Source: Adiantum capillus-veneris (taxonomy: Eukaryota; Streptophyta; Polypodiopsida; Polypodiales; Pteridaceae). Taken from it: a stretch of DNA of 64,000 nt. The DNA lies in assembly GCA_014529385.2 (NCBI GenBank), contig CM043944.1, positions 88,188,384 to 88,252,383 on the forward strand, read 5' to 3'. Positions within the stretch are counted from its first letter, which is position 1; each line of letters starts with the position of its first letter. A program made the translations under genes and the position numbers. Shown here in pieces: positions 1 through 11,560 of the stretch. Below the pieces are notes generated by a model, which did not search any database, was not told the origin of the DNA, and worked only from the letters and a program-made list of their open reading frames with translations.

Positions 1-830
1 ACTTGGCCGATGAGACAAATTAGTGTACATCTGTGATATCTCCTCTATCAAAAGGAAAAGCTGAAGTGATTTTAAAGACTATAGCTAAAGCTATCTAATA
101 AGTTGATGCTAGGACTCAATCTGGGGTGCTCAACGAATGGTGACTGTGATGGATGGAGGGAGGATGGATCTCTAGCCACTAGGGGCTCATGAATCAGGAC
201 TATATGCAAAGGCTATACGAGCATGATATGCACTCTAGATAAATCCATACTTGAAAAATATGCCTAGGTCTGATTTGAGTTGAGCAAGTTTCTTTGCATA
301 CTTTGGCCTTTCTATACACTCGTTTCCACCATGTATCCCCTTCAATATAACCACCTGCCAAGAATGAAAACTCCATGCACTAACACATATTTAATCAGAA
401 GTCAAACACGCATACAAATAGCCTATTAGCGTGTTCTAAACCCATCCTCTCGGGAATAGGAGGCACCATCTACATCAAATGGGTTCAAAAATTAGGTGCC
501 TAAGAAGCATGTCACACTCGAATCCCTTCCTAATCTCTGGCTATCCTTTTTGTCTTTGAGAAACTGCACATTCTTCTCTTTGTGTTGGCTGCCATTGCCA
601 ACAGTAGCCGCGTACACCTAGGCCCCATCCCTCCTTGCCCTGCACAACTCGCCAACTCCTGAGTAATAACCAATTGATTCCATTCCCATATTACCACCAA
701 TAACTACAGAGGACATGCAATGACTGCTTGTCCCTGCGTCTCTAAGCAAAAAGCCAATCCTTCACACTCGGGCAGGCACACATGCAGATGATGTAACCCA
801 AGAAGGCATCCTCCTTCGACAGCATATGGT
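1..830. other. Unassigned intergenic DNA
   Basis: No reading frame longer than about 80 codons with a recognisable family was seen on either strand, and no RNA gene was recognised. The text is AT-moderate and without obvious tandem structure until the repeats that begin near 831. Confidence 0.5.
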
Positions 831-1016
831 GAGCACATTCAGCATGCGTTGCAGCAGATCTGAATGAGCACATTCACCATTTGAGTATTTGGTGAGCACA
901 AACCCATGCGCTGCAGCAAAGCCAGAAAAGGAGCACGCTAAGTGAGAAAATTTGAGTGAGCATTTGGTGAGCACATTCAGCATGCGCTGCAGCAAACCCA
1001 GAACACGAGCACGCTA
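831..1016. repeat. Imperfect tandem repeats built on GAGCACATTCAGCATGCG
   Basis: The phrase GAGCACATTCAGCATGCG followed by (C/T)TGCAGCA recurs near 831, 893 (degenerate) and 970, separated by variants such as GAGCACATTCACCATTTGAG. The small frames on both strands here (for example 762-995 minus) are translations of this repeat, not genes. It runs into a GC-rich stretch (1020-1060) that shares AGCACGC and GCGCGCG words with the hairpin at 1504. Confidence 0.6.
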
Positions 1017-1278
1017 TCCATTTGCGCGCGCGCAGACGGACAGCGTGCTTGTACTCAAACAAGCCTCAACCTCCTACTTTTTCTCGGACAGCGTGCAAGC
1101 TTCTGCTTGTACTCAGACAGAGTGCGGACAACGTGCAGATTGTAGCAGTCGATTAAGCCAGTCGATTAAGCAAAAATTAAAAAACACACATTCCTCTCCT
1201 CCTCCATCTCTTCCTCCACGCCTCCACAAGAAGTTTTGAACAAATTCTCACAATAATTACCACATTGTGACTTACCTC

Positions 1279-1433
1279 AACATCATGAGCTTCTGTGAGG
1301 GAGGCACCGCATACCTAGCTAGGTACGGTTGGGGGCAGGGGACCACCGACCCGGTGGGGGGGCTGGTGGTCCCTTGCCCCCAATCTTATCTAGTTAGGTA
1401 TGCGATGCCTCTCGAGAAGAAGCTCATGATGTT
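1279..1433. repeat. Long imperfect palindrome, 155 bp
   Basis: The left end AACATCATGAGCTTCT (1279) and the right end AGAAGCTCATGATGTT (ending 1433) are exact reverse complements. A second near-exact paired block is TTGGGGGCAGGGGACCACC (1329-1347) with its complement at 1365-1383 (one mismatch). Arms of about 69 bp surround a loop of about 17 nt, so a transcript would form one long hairpin, as MITEs and some miRNA precursors do. Which of these it is cannot be decided from sequence alone. Confidence 0.7.
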
Positions 1434-1503
1434 ATTCATTGTATGAAAAACATTGGAAAAGACTCCATTTTCCTACATGAGAAAATTTCTAAATCTTCTT
1501 GTG

Positions 1504-1577
1504 CTCCACCCCACTCGCTGAGCACGCAATCCGTCCGCGCGTGTGGACGGATTGCGTGCTCAGCGAGTGGGGTGGAG
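1504..1577. repeat. Perfect 33-bp-arm hairpin with 8-nt loop
   Basis: 1504-1536 is the exact reverse complement of 1545-1577, with loop GCGCGTGT. The stem contains ACTCGCTGAGCACGCAATCC. Both arms are perfect, so the structure is young or maintained. The right arm overlaps the outer fold-back arm that begins at 1572. Confidence 0.85.
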
Positions 1578-2055
1578 GCGTGGAGGAAGAGATGGAGGAG
1601 GAAAGGAATGCAGATAAAGTTCTACCTGCTAAACTTCAGCCATGAATTGCAGAGCTCCAGCCATGAATTGCAGAGCTTTGAAACCTTAGGTCTTCAAAAA
1701 AACTTAGGTTTTGTGCAAATTTTGACTTTTTTTAGCAGAACTCGCAGAAGTGAATAAGATTATATTATCAATCAAAAAATTAGAAGATATCTAGACCTGC
1801 TCATCATCTGAGCCAGGGAATCATAGAGACATAAGGAGCTCAAAAAGGAGACATAAAGAGATCAGATACATCGGCTAGCAAGGGGAGCCACCGCGTAGCA
1901 GACAAATAACCACCATATTGAGATAAATCCCTTATTGAAAAAAACTTAATCCACCTTCAAATTTAAGGGATTTTCTAGTATACCTACAATCTAGTATACC
2001 TACAATTTTAAGAAAAACTATCTGATAATCTGATGATCTGATGACCACCATCTCT

Positions 2056-2130
2056 AAACTCCGCAGTCCCCAGTCCCTTTTTATTAAGGAACTCTCTGAA
2101 CTCCGCCGTCCCCAGTTCCTTTTTATGAGT
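2056..2130. repeat. Two-copy direct repeat
   Basis: Two adjacent degenerate copies of a unit of about 40 bp, (A/G)AACTCCGC(A/C)GTCCCCAGT followed by CCTTTTTAT, lie just upstream of the MULE-like gene. They could be subterminal repeats of that element. No terminal inverted repeat pair could be confirmed. Confidence 0.5.
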
Positions 2131-3652
2131 TCAAATTTTTAGAGAAAGAATACCTTCAATTCCTTAGTAGTGATTGTGAGATTCTTTTACCTCGTAAAAA
2201 TAAAGTTTTTGCCTTACGTTATGAATGAAGAGAGAATATTTAATTATGATTGCTTTAATTATAAAAGAACTAGGAGAGGATATTATAGTACGATTGTAGC
2301 CGTCGGCATTAATTATAAAGCAACAATGAGCGGCCGCCGCATTTATTATCTGGCAGTCACTAATCTGTGCTCTCTAAGTACGAAAATTATGTTTTATATT
2401 TTTGCAAGAACTTTTCATTAGGTTTAGAAAACCAACTGCCCCCTTTGTCTTGGTATGGAGATGGATAGAGTAACTCTCTCTTGGACACTTGGAAAAGAGA
2501 CACACACTAGGGAAGTAGAGCTTCGACACAACAAACTCTTGCTCAACAGATATTATCTACAGTGTCTTCTTCCTCCAAACTACAAATTTACATGTTTGAA
2601 AGCAATAGTTTACATCGGGTTGGAGAAAATGTATACTGAAACCCCTTCGGAGTGGGATATTGACGGAAATGAGCACTTTTTATTGGACTCTTCTCTCTCT
2701 TCTGAGTATTTCATTGAACATTCTAGTGATATGCTCTATATTACAGATAGTGAGGAGAGTGATTTTGGTGCTAAACCAGGCATAACCAGCATCAACAGTC
2801 AGTTTCCATGTGCAAAAGAAGATTGTTTTGAGATAAAGAATCCATCAATGCAAGAGGAAACTGAGCCATTTGACAAACAACAAAGATTGGAGTCCAATGA
2901 TGATGACATTCATGATTTAACAAAAAAAATCCATCATTCCTTGGATTTTAGGTAGCAAAACATGTTTTAGACTACAACACCTGATAAACAATAGCAAGAA
3001 AATCAAACAGGTGACCGAGCTTCCACAGGTTTATGATGGTGACAATGCCTTTGAGCTACCTCCCATTGAAGAAGGTTGTAAAAGGATGGAGCAAAAATTT
3101 GATGGTCATTTTTGAACTAGGCCACATAAAACTAACATGTCCATAAATTGTATTGTTAGGCTTAGTCATTGCTTGGGGTCATTAATTTGTCACAAAGTTC
3201 TTTGTCCCTATTATTTGAACAACACCAAGCTTATGTATCCTTCTTTCATGGTTACCTAGATAAGCAAGTCAGCAAAGGGCTTCTATGTGAAGACGAAAAC
3301 CTGCGTATCACTTGTCATTATTGCAAAAAAGTTTTTTTATGTGAGTGTACTTGTTCTTGCAAAGTGTACTACATTTTGCCCTTAGACCCGAAGCTTACAA
3401 GACTGATTATTCACGTAGGTCATCATTTACATGAAGTTCAAGCAGGTACGTCAAGAGCCAAATAGAGAGAATATGGAAGATGGTTGCAAGTGTCTTGAAG
3501 GTGGATAGAAGCAATGGACCAAGAAGAGTTCAGATGATTGTTGCCAGACAATTATTGGTTGACGCTATTGTTGGTTCAGATGAACTAAAAATGGGGGAGT
3601 CAGAGCTCTCAAATGTATTGGAAGAAATGATTCCACTAGTTCAAAATCAAAG

Positions 3653-3720
3653 GTAAAACATTTAACATTTAGATTTTTCAGTACTATAAGGTTATTTTGA
3701 TTTATGCCTTTTTTTGACAG
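3653..3720 (+). other. Intron in the MULE-like gene (68 bp)
   Basis: The donor is AG/GTAAAAC and the acceptor is TTTTTTTGACAG/A. Removing 68 bp joins VQNQ to RFKIVVATEK in one frame (phase 2, Arg codon split AG/A). The AT-rich body and pyrimidine-rich 3' end are typical of plant introns. Confidence 0.75.
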
Positions 3721-4032
3721 ATTTAAGATAGTGGTAGCTACTGAGAAAAGACAACAAGAGTTGATTGTTGGGGATGGGTTTGACCACATTATGCTTTTGA
3801 AGAAAACATGTCACTTTTCTTACTTTCATGGAAGTCATTTCCCTGGGCAAGGTGGGCCAAATGATAAGTGCTACATCTTTAAGATGTCAACAAAAGGTCC
3901 AAGGTCTGGTATAGACCTTGTCAATTGCATGCATCGAGGAGGAAATGGAGATTTGAGTGCTGCTTGGGTACATTTTGATCACACACACAGAATAGATTGG
4001 GCAACTATGTCATGCTCTATCTATGATCTGAG

Positions 4033-4112
4033 GTAGTCTTTTGGTGTGTTGTAGCATTTTGTTATTGCACATTTGCAAACTTTTTGTAGCTAAGATTTGT
4101 CATTTTTTTAAG
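4033..4112 (+). other. Intron in the MULE-like gene (80 bp)
   Basis: The donor is CTGAG/GTAGTC and the acceptor is CATTTTTTTAAG/T. Splicing joins SIYDL to SLKGLMVIAVCD in phase 2 and removes the stop that otherwise ends the frame at 4036. The alternative reading is a pseudogene frameshift. Confidence 0.65.
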
Positions 4113-4925
4113 TTTGAAGGGATTAATGGTTATAGCGGTTTGTGACACCAAAGAGGAGGATACAGACACACAAGTCCTATTTTGGAGATCTCTTAATAAT
4201 TTGTTGGCTCAAGAAGGTTATCCATCAGCAGACTTTGCAAGATTTATGGCTGATGAGGCTGGAGAAAATTGGGCTGCCGTGCGTACAATTTTCAATGAAG
4301 GGCCAAATAATGTCATGATTGGAAGGGAAAGGTCCTGTCTCTTCCATTGGGAGCAAAGTCTACATAAACATACTAAAAAATACATAGCCAAAGAAAAGTT
4401 TGGTATCCACAAAGACATGTGTGAGACTTGGCACAATTCAAGGGCAATGGGTTTGGCAATGAAGCAAGTAGAAGCAATTAGAAGATGGTGGGAAGATAAT
4501 GTTGCAAGTGAGAATATCAAGTCACTGGATAAATGGTTCAAGTGGTGGGAGACAAGGATATTTTACTGGGGTAGCTTACACAATGAAGTACGATACAATC
4601 ATGAGCCTCACCACGAACTTCTCTATTTTTTTGTTTCACTAATTCAAAGTTTTTTTTGGGTGGAATGCGGATATCTATGAGTCCTTGGGAAAAAGCTCAA
4701 ATTCCTAGTACCAATTTGTCAGAGATCATTCATGCATCTTGGCTTGCTAGAGAAGGTGATAGCAAAAAAATTTCTTTGTATGATGCATGCATCACTGATG
4801 TCATCAATGCTTACATTCAATACACAAAGCAACATGGCTATCTAGCAGGTAGATACATAGGGCTTGTAAGCACCTATACTTTGTCTACACAGAGATTCTT
4901 GGGTTGGATGGTAAACAGCATATGA

Positions 4926-5560
4926 TTATACATCAACCAACACTATGTGAAAGAGATCTCACTTTCATCTTGAATCAACCCCGACGGTTTACGCCTTCAA
5001 AGAAGTAGAGAAAAAATAAATGCCTAGTAGTTTGCTCAATTTGTTTTGACATTCTGGTGGGTGATTTGTACACTTTGTGAGGCTTTATTTTGGCATTTCC
5101 CAGTAAAACAATCTCTTCGATGGCATGCTTTTTTCCTTGTACTATTTTGGACCATAAAGATTAATGCTTTTGAGGAATCTTTATTTGAATTGATGGTAGT
5201 GCTTGTAGCATGTGAAAAATTCTTTTGGGTATTTAACTTTGACATGTGCAAAAATAGTACTTTTTTCTGTTGAAGCCTTGTAGGTTTCTCTACAAGAATG
5301 ACATACATAGAAGTTTGGGTTGGGTTCGAGTTTTTTTTAATACACTAATGTTGTTGTTGTGAAGCGATTGGAGTACATGCATCAAACTTGCAAAAATAGA
5401 TAAATCTTACAAACATCTAAGTGAACACTCTAGTGGTTGCATGCAACTTAGAAAGACCTAAACTATGTGATAAAGCTCCAAATGAAAAGCTTTCAAAAAA
5501 TTGACACTCATCTAATGTGAGGTGTTGCACCGTGTGCATGGCCTTTTCTTTGCCTTGCAA
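4926..5560. other. Unassigned DNA downstream of the MULE-like gene
   Basis: T-rich sequence with overlapping small frames on both strands (5036-5308 minus, 5046-5273 plus) but no family match. It may contain the 3' untranslated part of the MULE-like element. Confidence 0.4.
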
Positions 5561-5562
5561 AA

Positions 5563-5630
5563 GAAAAGAGGACAATCTTTTCAAAAGAGGACAATCTTTT
5601 CTTTTCTTTGCAAAAGAGGACAATCTTTCT
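5563..5630. repeat. Short tandem repeat, AAAAGAGGACAATCTTTT units
   Basis: Three near-identical copies of AAAAGAGGACAATCTTTT, partly separated by CTTTTCTTTGC. They lie directly after the zinc knuckle of the minus-strand gag and contribute the residues after the final knuckle Cys. Slippage here probably removed the continuation into protease. Confidence 0.75.
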
Positions 5631-6829
5631 TGTTATGTTGGTTTGAAAGACATCTAAAACACAAATTGTGTTTCTTTTGCACGCTCAAAATCAACAGTGC
5701 TGAGAGACCCATGTGGAGTATCTCGTGATTGCTTAGGCTTCTTAGCCTCTTGTGGACGTGGAGAGGTAGATTGTCTCTTATTCTTCTTGGAACATGTGGG
5801 AGATCTACCTCGCCATTGGCTCTTAGCCACGTTGCTCTTAGCAAAAGTATTCTTAGAGTAGGGAACATTTCCTTTCGTCTCTTGGTCATCATCATATCTT
5901 TGGGCATGACCAATGGCTTCTTCCAAAGTTTTTGGATGTTGGGTCTTGACATGAAGACGATAGTCTTTGTCAAGACCCCTATTAAAACCCCGTATCTTTT
6001 GGAATTCATCTTGAACTTCTAGTTTTTATATGATTTCCCAATACTTTGAAAGGTACTGTGTGAGAGAGAGGCCAGACATGCGGCATGCATCCCATGCTAA
6101 CCAATTATTATCTTCTTCATTGGAGTCTAAAAACTCTTTCGAGAAAGAAGCTTGAAACGTAGCCCAAGACGGAGGAAGAGCATCTATTGGAAATGTCATC
6201 CACCACTTATAGGCCTTGCCTTTAAGAGATAAACTTGTTTCCACAACCGTCGTTATATCCGGGGTGTGTCTCGATCTATGAATATCATTCCATTTGTGTA
6301 AGAACGTATTGATCTCATCCTTGTTGCGATCACGCTCTTCCCCATGAAACACAGGAATGGTGATATTCTTAAGTAATGCACTACTACCTTCTACATCTTC
6401 TGCAGCACTTGTCTCTTGGACTCTTTGAGTCGTGCGAGCTTGGTTCCCTTGAACCTTGCCACTTGTGGCTCCTTGAGTCATCTGTGAATTCATAAATTTC
6501 ACATGTAACTCCATAAGATTAGTAACATTTGCATTGAGTGCAGAGAGGTTGCTTTCAAGTACGATTTGGCGATGCTCCAAAGTCTTGAAAGAAGCCATAC
6601 CTACAAGCCCATGATCTCCTAGATCATCATCATTATGCATATTAGTGTCAGCAGCACCCGTGGTGCCCGGATTTTGATCTACGTGCTCAAAATCAAACAT
6701 GTGTAGGTGGGATATCCTCACTGGCCATGGTAAACACACAATAATGCAAAGAGAGAAAAAAAAATGATAGCTTGTACCTTGAGAAATTGAGGTCTTTGTG
6801 TTTTGTATGCTCCGCGATTTACGTTGCAT
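5581..6829 (-). pseudogene. gag: Ty3/gypsy-type gag fragment
   Basis: On the minus strand, 6829-6026 encodes a capsid-like retrotransposon gag segment: ITIPVFHGEERDRN, then KAYKWWMTFPIDALPP, WATFQASFSKEFLD and LTQYLSKYWEII. A frameshift near 6020 continues into an arginine/serine-rich stretch (5926-5654). Another shift near 5660 brings in a CCHC zinc knuckle, CFRCLSNQHNKKDC, with perfect C-x2-C-x4-H-x4-C spacing. Gag coats element RNA in virus-like particles and the knuckle binds RNA. No protease, RT or integrase follows, so this is a 3'-truncated relic. The first about 60 residues include a hydrophobic segment and are probably not original; the true start is uncertain. Confidence 0.75.
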
Positions 6830-7055
6830 GTGAACCTCGCCTTGCGGGAATTTGAGCGCTTCACTTGTCGTTCATTGTAAGAACACCTTTGATGATTCTT
6901 CACAAAAACCCGTTTTAGTAAGGCTTTTGTTCACTTTGAAGCTACCTCCTTGAGGAAAAAAGAATGTTTGGAGGAAAACTTGTCTTCCTCCAAGAAGTGA
7001 AAAGGAAGGGTGAAGCTACTTCCTTGAAGTTTGAAGCTTTCCCTTTCCTTCTAGT

Positions 7056-7112
7056 TTTCCTTTCAACACAAGTATGCTATCTTTCCTTTCAACACAAGTA
7101 TGTTATCTTTCC
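7056..7112. repeat. Two-copy tandem repeat CCTTTCAACACAAGTATG
   Basis: CTTTCCTTTCAACACAAGTATG followed by (C/T)TATC occurs twice head to tail (about 26-bp period). It lies upstream of the relic gag and may belong to its leader or LTR. Confidence 0.7.
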
Positions 7113-7128
7113 TTGTTATACACAACAA

Positions 7129-7200
7129 GGGTCAATAGCTTGATGGTAAAGTGTTGGCCTCTTACCCTCATGGGATAGGTTCAACCCTCCTTCATGCAAG
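7129..7200 (+). mobile_element. tRNA-derived SINE-like head
   Basis: GGGTCAATAGCTTGATGG then TAAAGTG, CCTCTTACC and AGGTTCAACCC fit a tRNA layout. An A-box-like TAGCTTGATGG lies about 35 nt before a B-box-like GGTTCAACCCT, with a CTCTTAC anticodon-loop-like segment between them (closest to a Lys-CTT-type loop). The acceptor stem does not close, so it is not a functional tRNA. A SINE promoter head is the likeliest explanation. No poly(A)-like tail or target duplication was defined. Confidence 0.45.
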
Positions 7201-8519
7201 GGTTAAGCGGGCCTTTCTACGCACACAGTCAACGGTGCCAACGGAAGCCTTCGGAGCCTGTGTCAATGGAAAGGAAAATGGGTGGCTGTGGACAAGTGCT
7301 GTTGTGAAGATTTCCAGGTGTGGCGCATGGCAAGAACACCGACGTACGAGGGGAGAGGCAACAACAGAAGCTTTTTCTTAATATGGACAAACTTGCGCAC
7401 ACAGCAACCAGGTCGTCGTGGCAGAGTGGCTCAGCCTGATGATTAGTGTGACATCTTGAGGTTGAAGTATTTCATAGCAGCTACATTGAAAGTCGCAAGT
7501 GAGACAACTTCAAATGAAATCTTCAAAGATTCCATGTATTGGAAATGCAATAGAGCCAGGTATATGAGTATGTCACATAACATTTGTCATCATACAAAAT
7601 CATACCTAAATTGCCATGCTTTTTGGTCTGCCATGTTGGAAGGGCTTAGCGTTGAGTCGAGTTTTGGGTCAGCTACATTGGGTGGAAAAATTGTATTTCT
7701 CTCTCTCTTTCTTTCTTTCTCTCGCCACCTTCTTTTTGGTGCGCTCGCAGCTTGGCAAGATCCTGGGTGGCGGCTCTGCCATGCGTGTGCCAGACGCAAT
7801 TGTGTGCGCCATGCTGCCATCGTCTTCTCGATGCAGTCCCCATTTCTTGCAATTCATTTTGAATGCAATTTTCTGAGTAAAAGCTTTCTTTGTGTGTTGC
7901 TCTGAGCAAATGCATAAGGTGATTCTCTTCTTTCCAATGTTTATGACATGCTCCGCATAATTTGGCTTTGATGTGTGTATGTCTGTGGAATGTGTTGGAC
8001 ACTTTCAGTCAACTATTCCAAGTTGGTATGTTAGAGTTAGTTCAGATCAAGTATGAGACTTTAGATTGGACAACACTGGAAATGAAACATAAGACTGGAA
8101 CTGGAAATAACAATGAACACTATAACTAGAAATGGAAATAGACACTGGAACTGGGAACTAAAGCTGGAATGTATATTTAAGTCAGATCAGTCTATACAAG
8201 TACATTCAGTGAGGCAAGTATGCTCTCGTCTTAATGAGAATCGCAAGAGTGCAAAGAGCTCTAAGCTAATGAATGTGTCGTGGTTTTGGGATCAAGATCA
8301 CGGATCTCGAAAATGAAGTAGTGAGCCCTATTTATAGCTTTTCATTGGCTCTCTAACTGATTGTTCCATGTGCCAATTACCCCAGTAACTAGTTCTGGTA
8401 ATTACCAACTTAGGAGCCCTTGTTTGGCATCTGTTCCCACCGTTTACATTCCTTTCCCCTTTTCTTGAATTTTAGTGTATACCAAATTTTTTAGAAAACA
8501 GTGAGCAGTCAACTAGTGT
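7201..8519. other. Unassigned DNA with low-complexity patches
   Basis: Holds a TTTC-rich run (7697-7725), a weak second tRNA-like phrase (GTGGCAGAGTGG near 7420), and degenerate repeats of ACTGGAA(A/C)TGGAAAT between 8070 and 8160. TGTTAGAGTTAGTTC at about 8029 resembles a copia LTR start, but no partner was found. Frames here (7456-7905, 7673-8002 minus) show no family and overlap on both strands. Confidence 0.4.
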
Positions 8520-8524
8520 CGATC

Positions 8525-8810
8525 AATTAGACTCGCTTCTTCTTATCTGGTGGCTTCTTCTTTGGAGGTTTGTACAAGACTCTGAATGGCTCTTGCACAC
8601 TTGGACCAACATTTTCTTTCTGAATAAGTCGGTACAAATCTTCTTGTTTCAATTGGTCCTTCCTATCATTTCAAACTCATACGGAGTAAGTGCATTCTAG
8701 GTCTTCGTGTCAGGGTCATACAAGGTTCTTTTGCCTCTGGCTATGAAAGCTCTTGCCAGTTTATGACAGTATGAAGTAGTATGGATCCATCCTTGTGGCA
8801 AAGACTAGTT
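8525..8810 (-). pseudogene. Fragment of an unrecognised protein with lysine-rich tail
   Basis: The minus strand reads, with one stop and one frameshift, a coherent C-terminal piece: LPQGWIHTTSYCHKLARAF, RGKRTLYDPDTKT, NALTPYEFEM, then EDLYRLIQKENVGPSV and KPPKKKPPDKKKRV. Codon texture and restored continuity suggest a decayed coding segment. I do not recognise the family. A transposon-associated ORF is possible given the surroundings, but nothing in it proves that. Confidence 0.4.
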
Positions 8811-9199
8811 GCACTTAATTTGAGCTTCAAAGAGTATTTCAGGAATTTCTTTGAAGTGATGTTTAGAGGATGCCTAGTTAGCTAACTCTTTCTCAGGTAC
8901 CTTGGACGCCTCTATTGTGAGTTGCAGTAGTTGATTAGTGATCTTGATCAACCTGCAAATCTATCAAGAAACACTCTGGAAGGCCAACTAAACCACAATC
9001 AAGAATCTCACTACTCTCAATTACACCACCCAACCCACACACACAAACAGAAGGAAACTCACCAAAGCATACCAGAAACAAAACTTAAGGAACACCATCC
9101 CCTCACTAGGATACACATGTCCCAAAGCCTCTACACTTAAATGCTCTGTTTTGCAAGGAATGCTTGGCGTTGTTGCGTAGCTCTCGCCAAGCCTAACAC

Positions 9200-9561
9200 A
9201 ATGGTGTAGTCGAATCTCCAATGCAATGAGCGATCAAGGAGTTGCGTGAGGATGAAGCTCACATTCTCTCTCTCACACACAGTCGACGGCAACTCAAAAA
9301 CTAGATTATGATAAAGTTTTTCTTACAAAATGACCTAGGTATCTTATATACTAAGGCTACCATAGGTTAAACCTAAAATAGACTTCAAGGGGTAAAATGG
9401 CTTTGTATTTACAATTTGGAAGTGCCATTGCACCCCGACTTCTGCAACTAGAATAGCTACTCATTACAAATGATGTTTATAACCATAATCTGATGCATTT
9501 CATGACTCTCAAAAAATAAGGATTTGTTGATTATGTCGTAATGTTGACTCATGGGTCAACA
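9200..9561 (-). mobile_element. LTR-like 3' end of a minus-strand retroelement
   Basis: Read on the minus strand, a purine tract GGAGGGGAGAG is followed at once by TGTTGACCCATGAGTC, the expected polypurine tract / LTR start arrangement with a terminal TG. A TATA-like TATATAAGA lies near 9340 on the same strand. The other LTR edge and a partner LTR were not found, so the low boundary is approximate. The terminal 20 bp contain an internal inverted repeat, TGTTGAC...GTCAACA. Confidence 0.4.
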
Positions 9562-9576
9562 CTCTCCCCTCCGAAT
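9562..9576 (-). promoter_or_regulatory. Polypurine tract
   Basis: The minus strand reads TTCGGAGGGGAGAG directly before the TGTTGACC LTR-like start, the usual position of the plus-strand DNA primer of LTR retroelements. Confidence 0.45.
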
Positions 9577-9676
9577 TCATGTCGTCCCTGACATGACCTG
9601 TCGGTGCGGTCTTTTGTTGTCGTTCTTGCTTTTGTTTGTGCTCCACTACTTGTACTTTGTCAAACCACAACAAGAA

Positions 9677-11559
<1,883 letters not shown>

Positions 11560-11560
<1 letters not shown>

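Larger units (their letters stand above)
1191..1608. repeat. Nested fold-back (inverted repeat) element
   Basis: Outer arms at 1191-1227 and 1572-1608 are reverse complements with about one mismatch; the left arm contains CCTCCATCTCTTCCTCCACG. Inside lie two further inverted repeats, listed separately (1279-1433 and 1504-1577). There is no coding potential. It looks like a small non-autonomous fold-back or MITE-like insertion, or a nested pair of them. No convincing target duplication was found, so the class is unknown. Confidence 0.6.
2455..4925 (+). pseudogene. MULE-like transposase gene, intron-containing, probably decayed
   Basis: Spliced conceptual reading gives an acidic N-terminal region (from Met 2455), a Cys/His-rich segment (3169-3465, with CHYCKK and CECTCSC), and a transposase core. 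In the core, LMVIAVCD carries a candidate first catalytic Asp, FMADEAGENWAA the second, and CLFHWEQ the C/H region typical of the Mutator-like DDE fold. Introns 3653-3720 and 4033-4112 each rejoin the frame in phase 2. Frame breaks remain near 2952, before 3169, at about 3465 and at 4640-4680; some may be further introns. The tail (4656-4925) ends at TGA. No plant SWIM finger or element ends were recognised. Family assignment is from motif pattern only. Mutator-like is most likely; another DDE superfamily is possible. Confidence 0.6.

Noticed and set aside
4218-4541. 107-codon minus-strand frame
   Set aside because: Antisense to the MULE-like transposase core, which carries the recognisable motifs.
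7409-7470. Second tRNA-like phrase GTGGCAGAGTGGCTCAGCCTG
   Set aside because: It resembles a Ser/Leu-type A box, but no convincing B box or cloverleaf follows.
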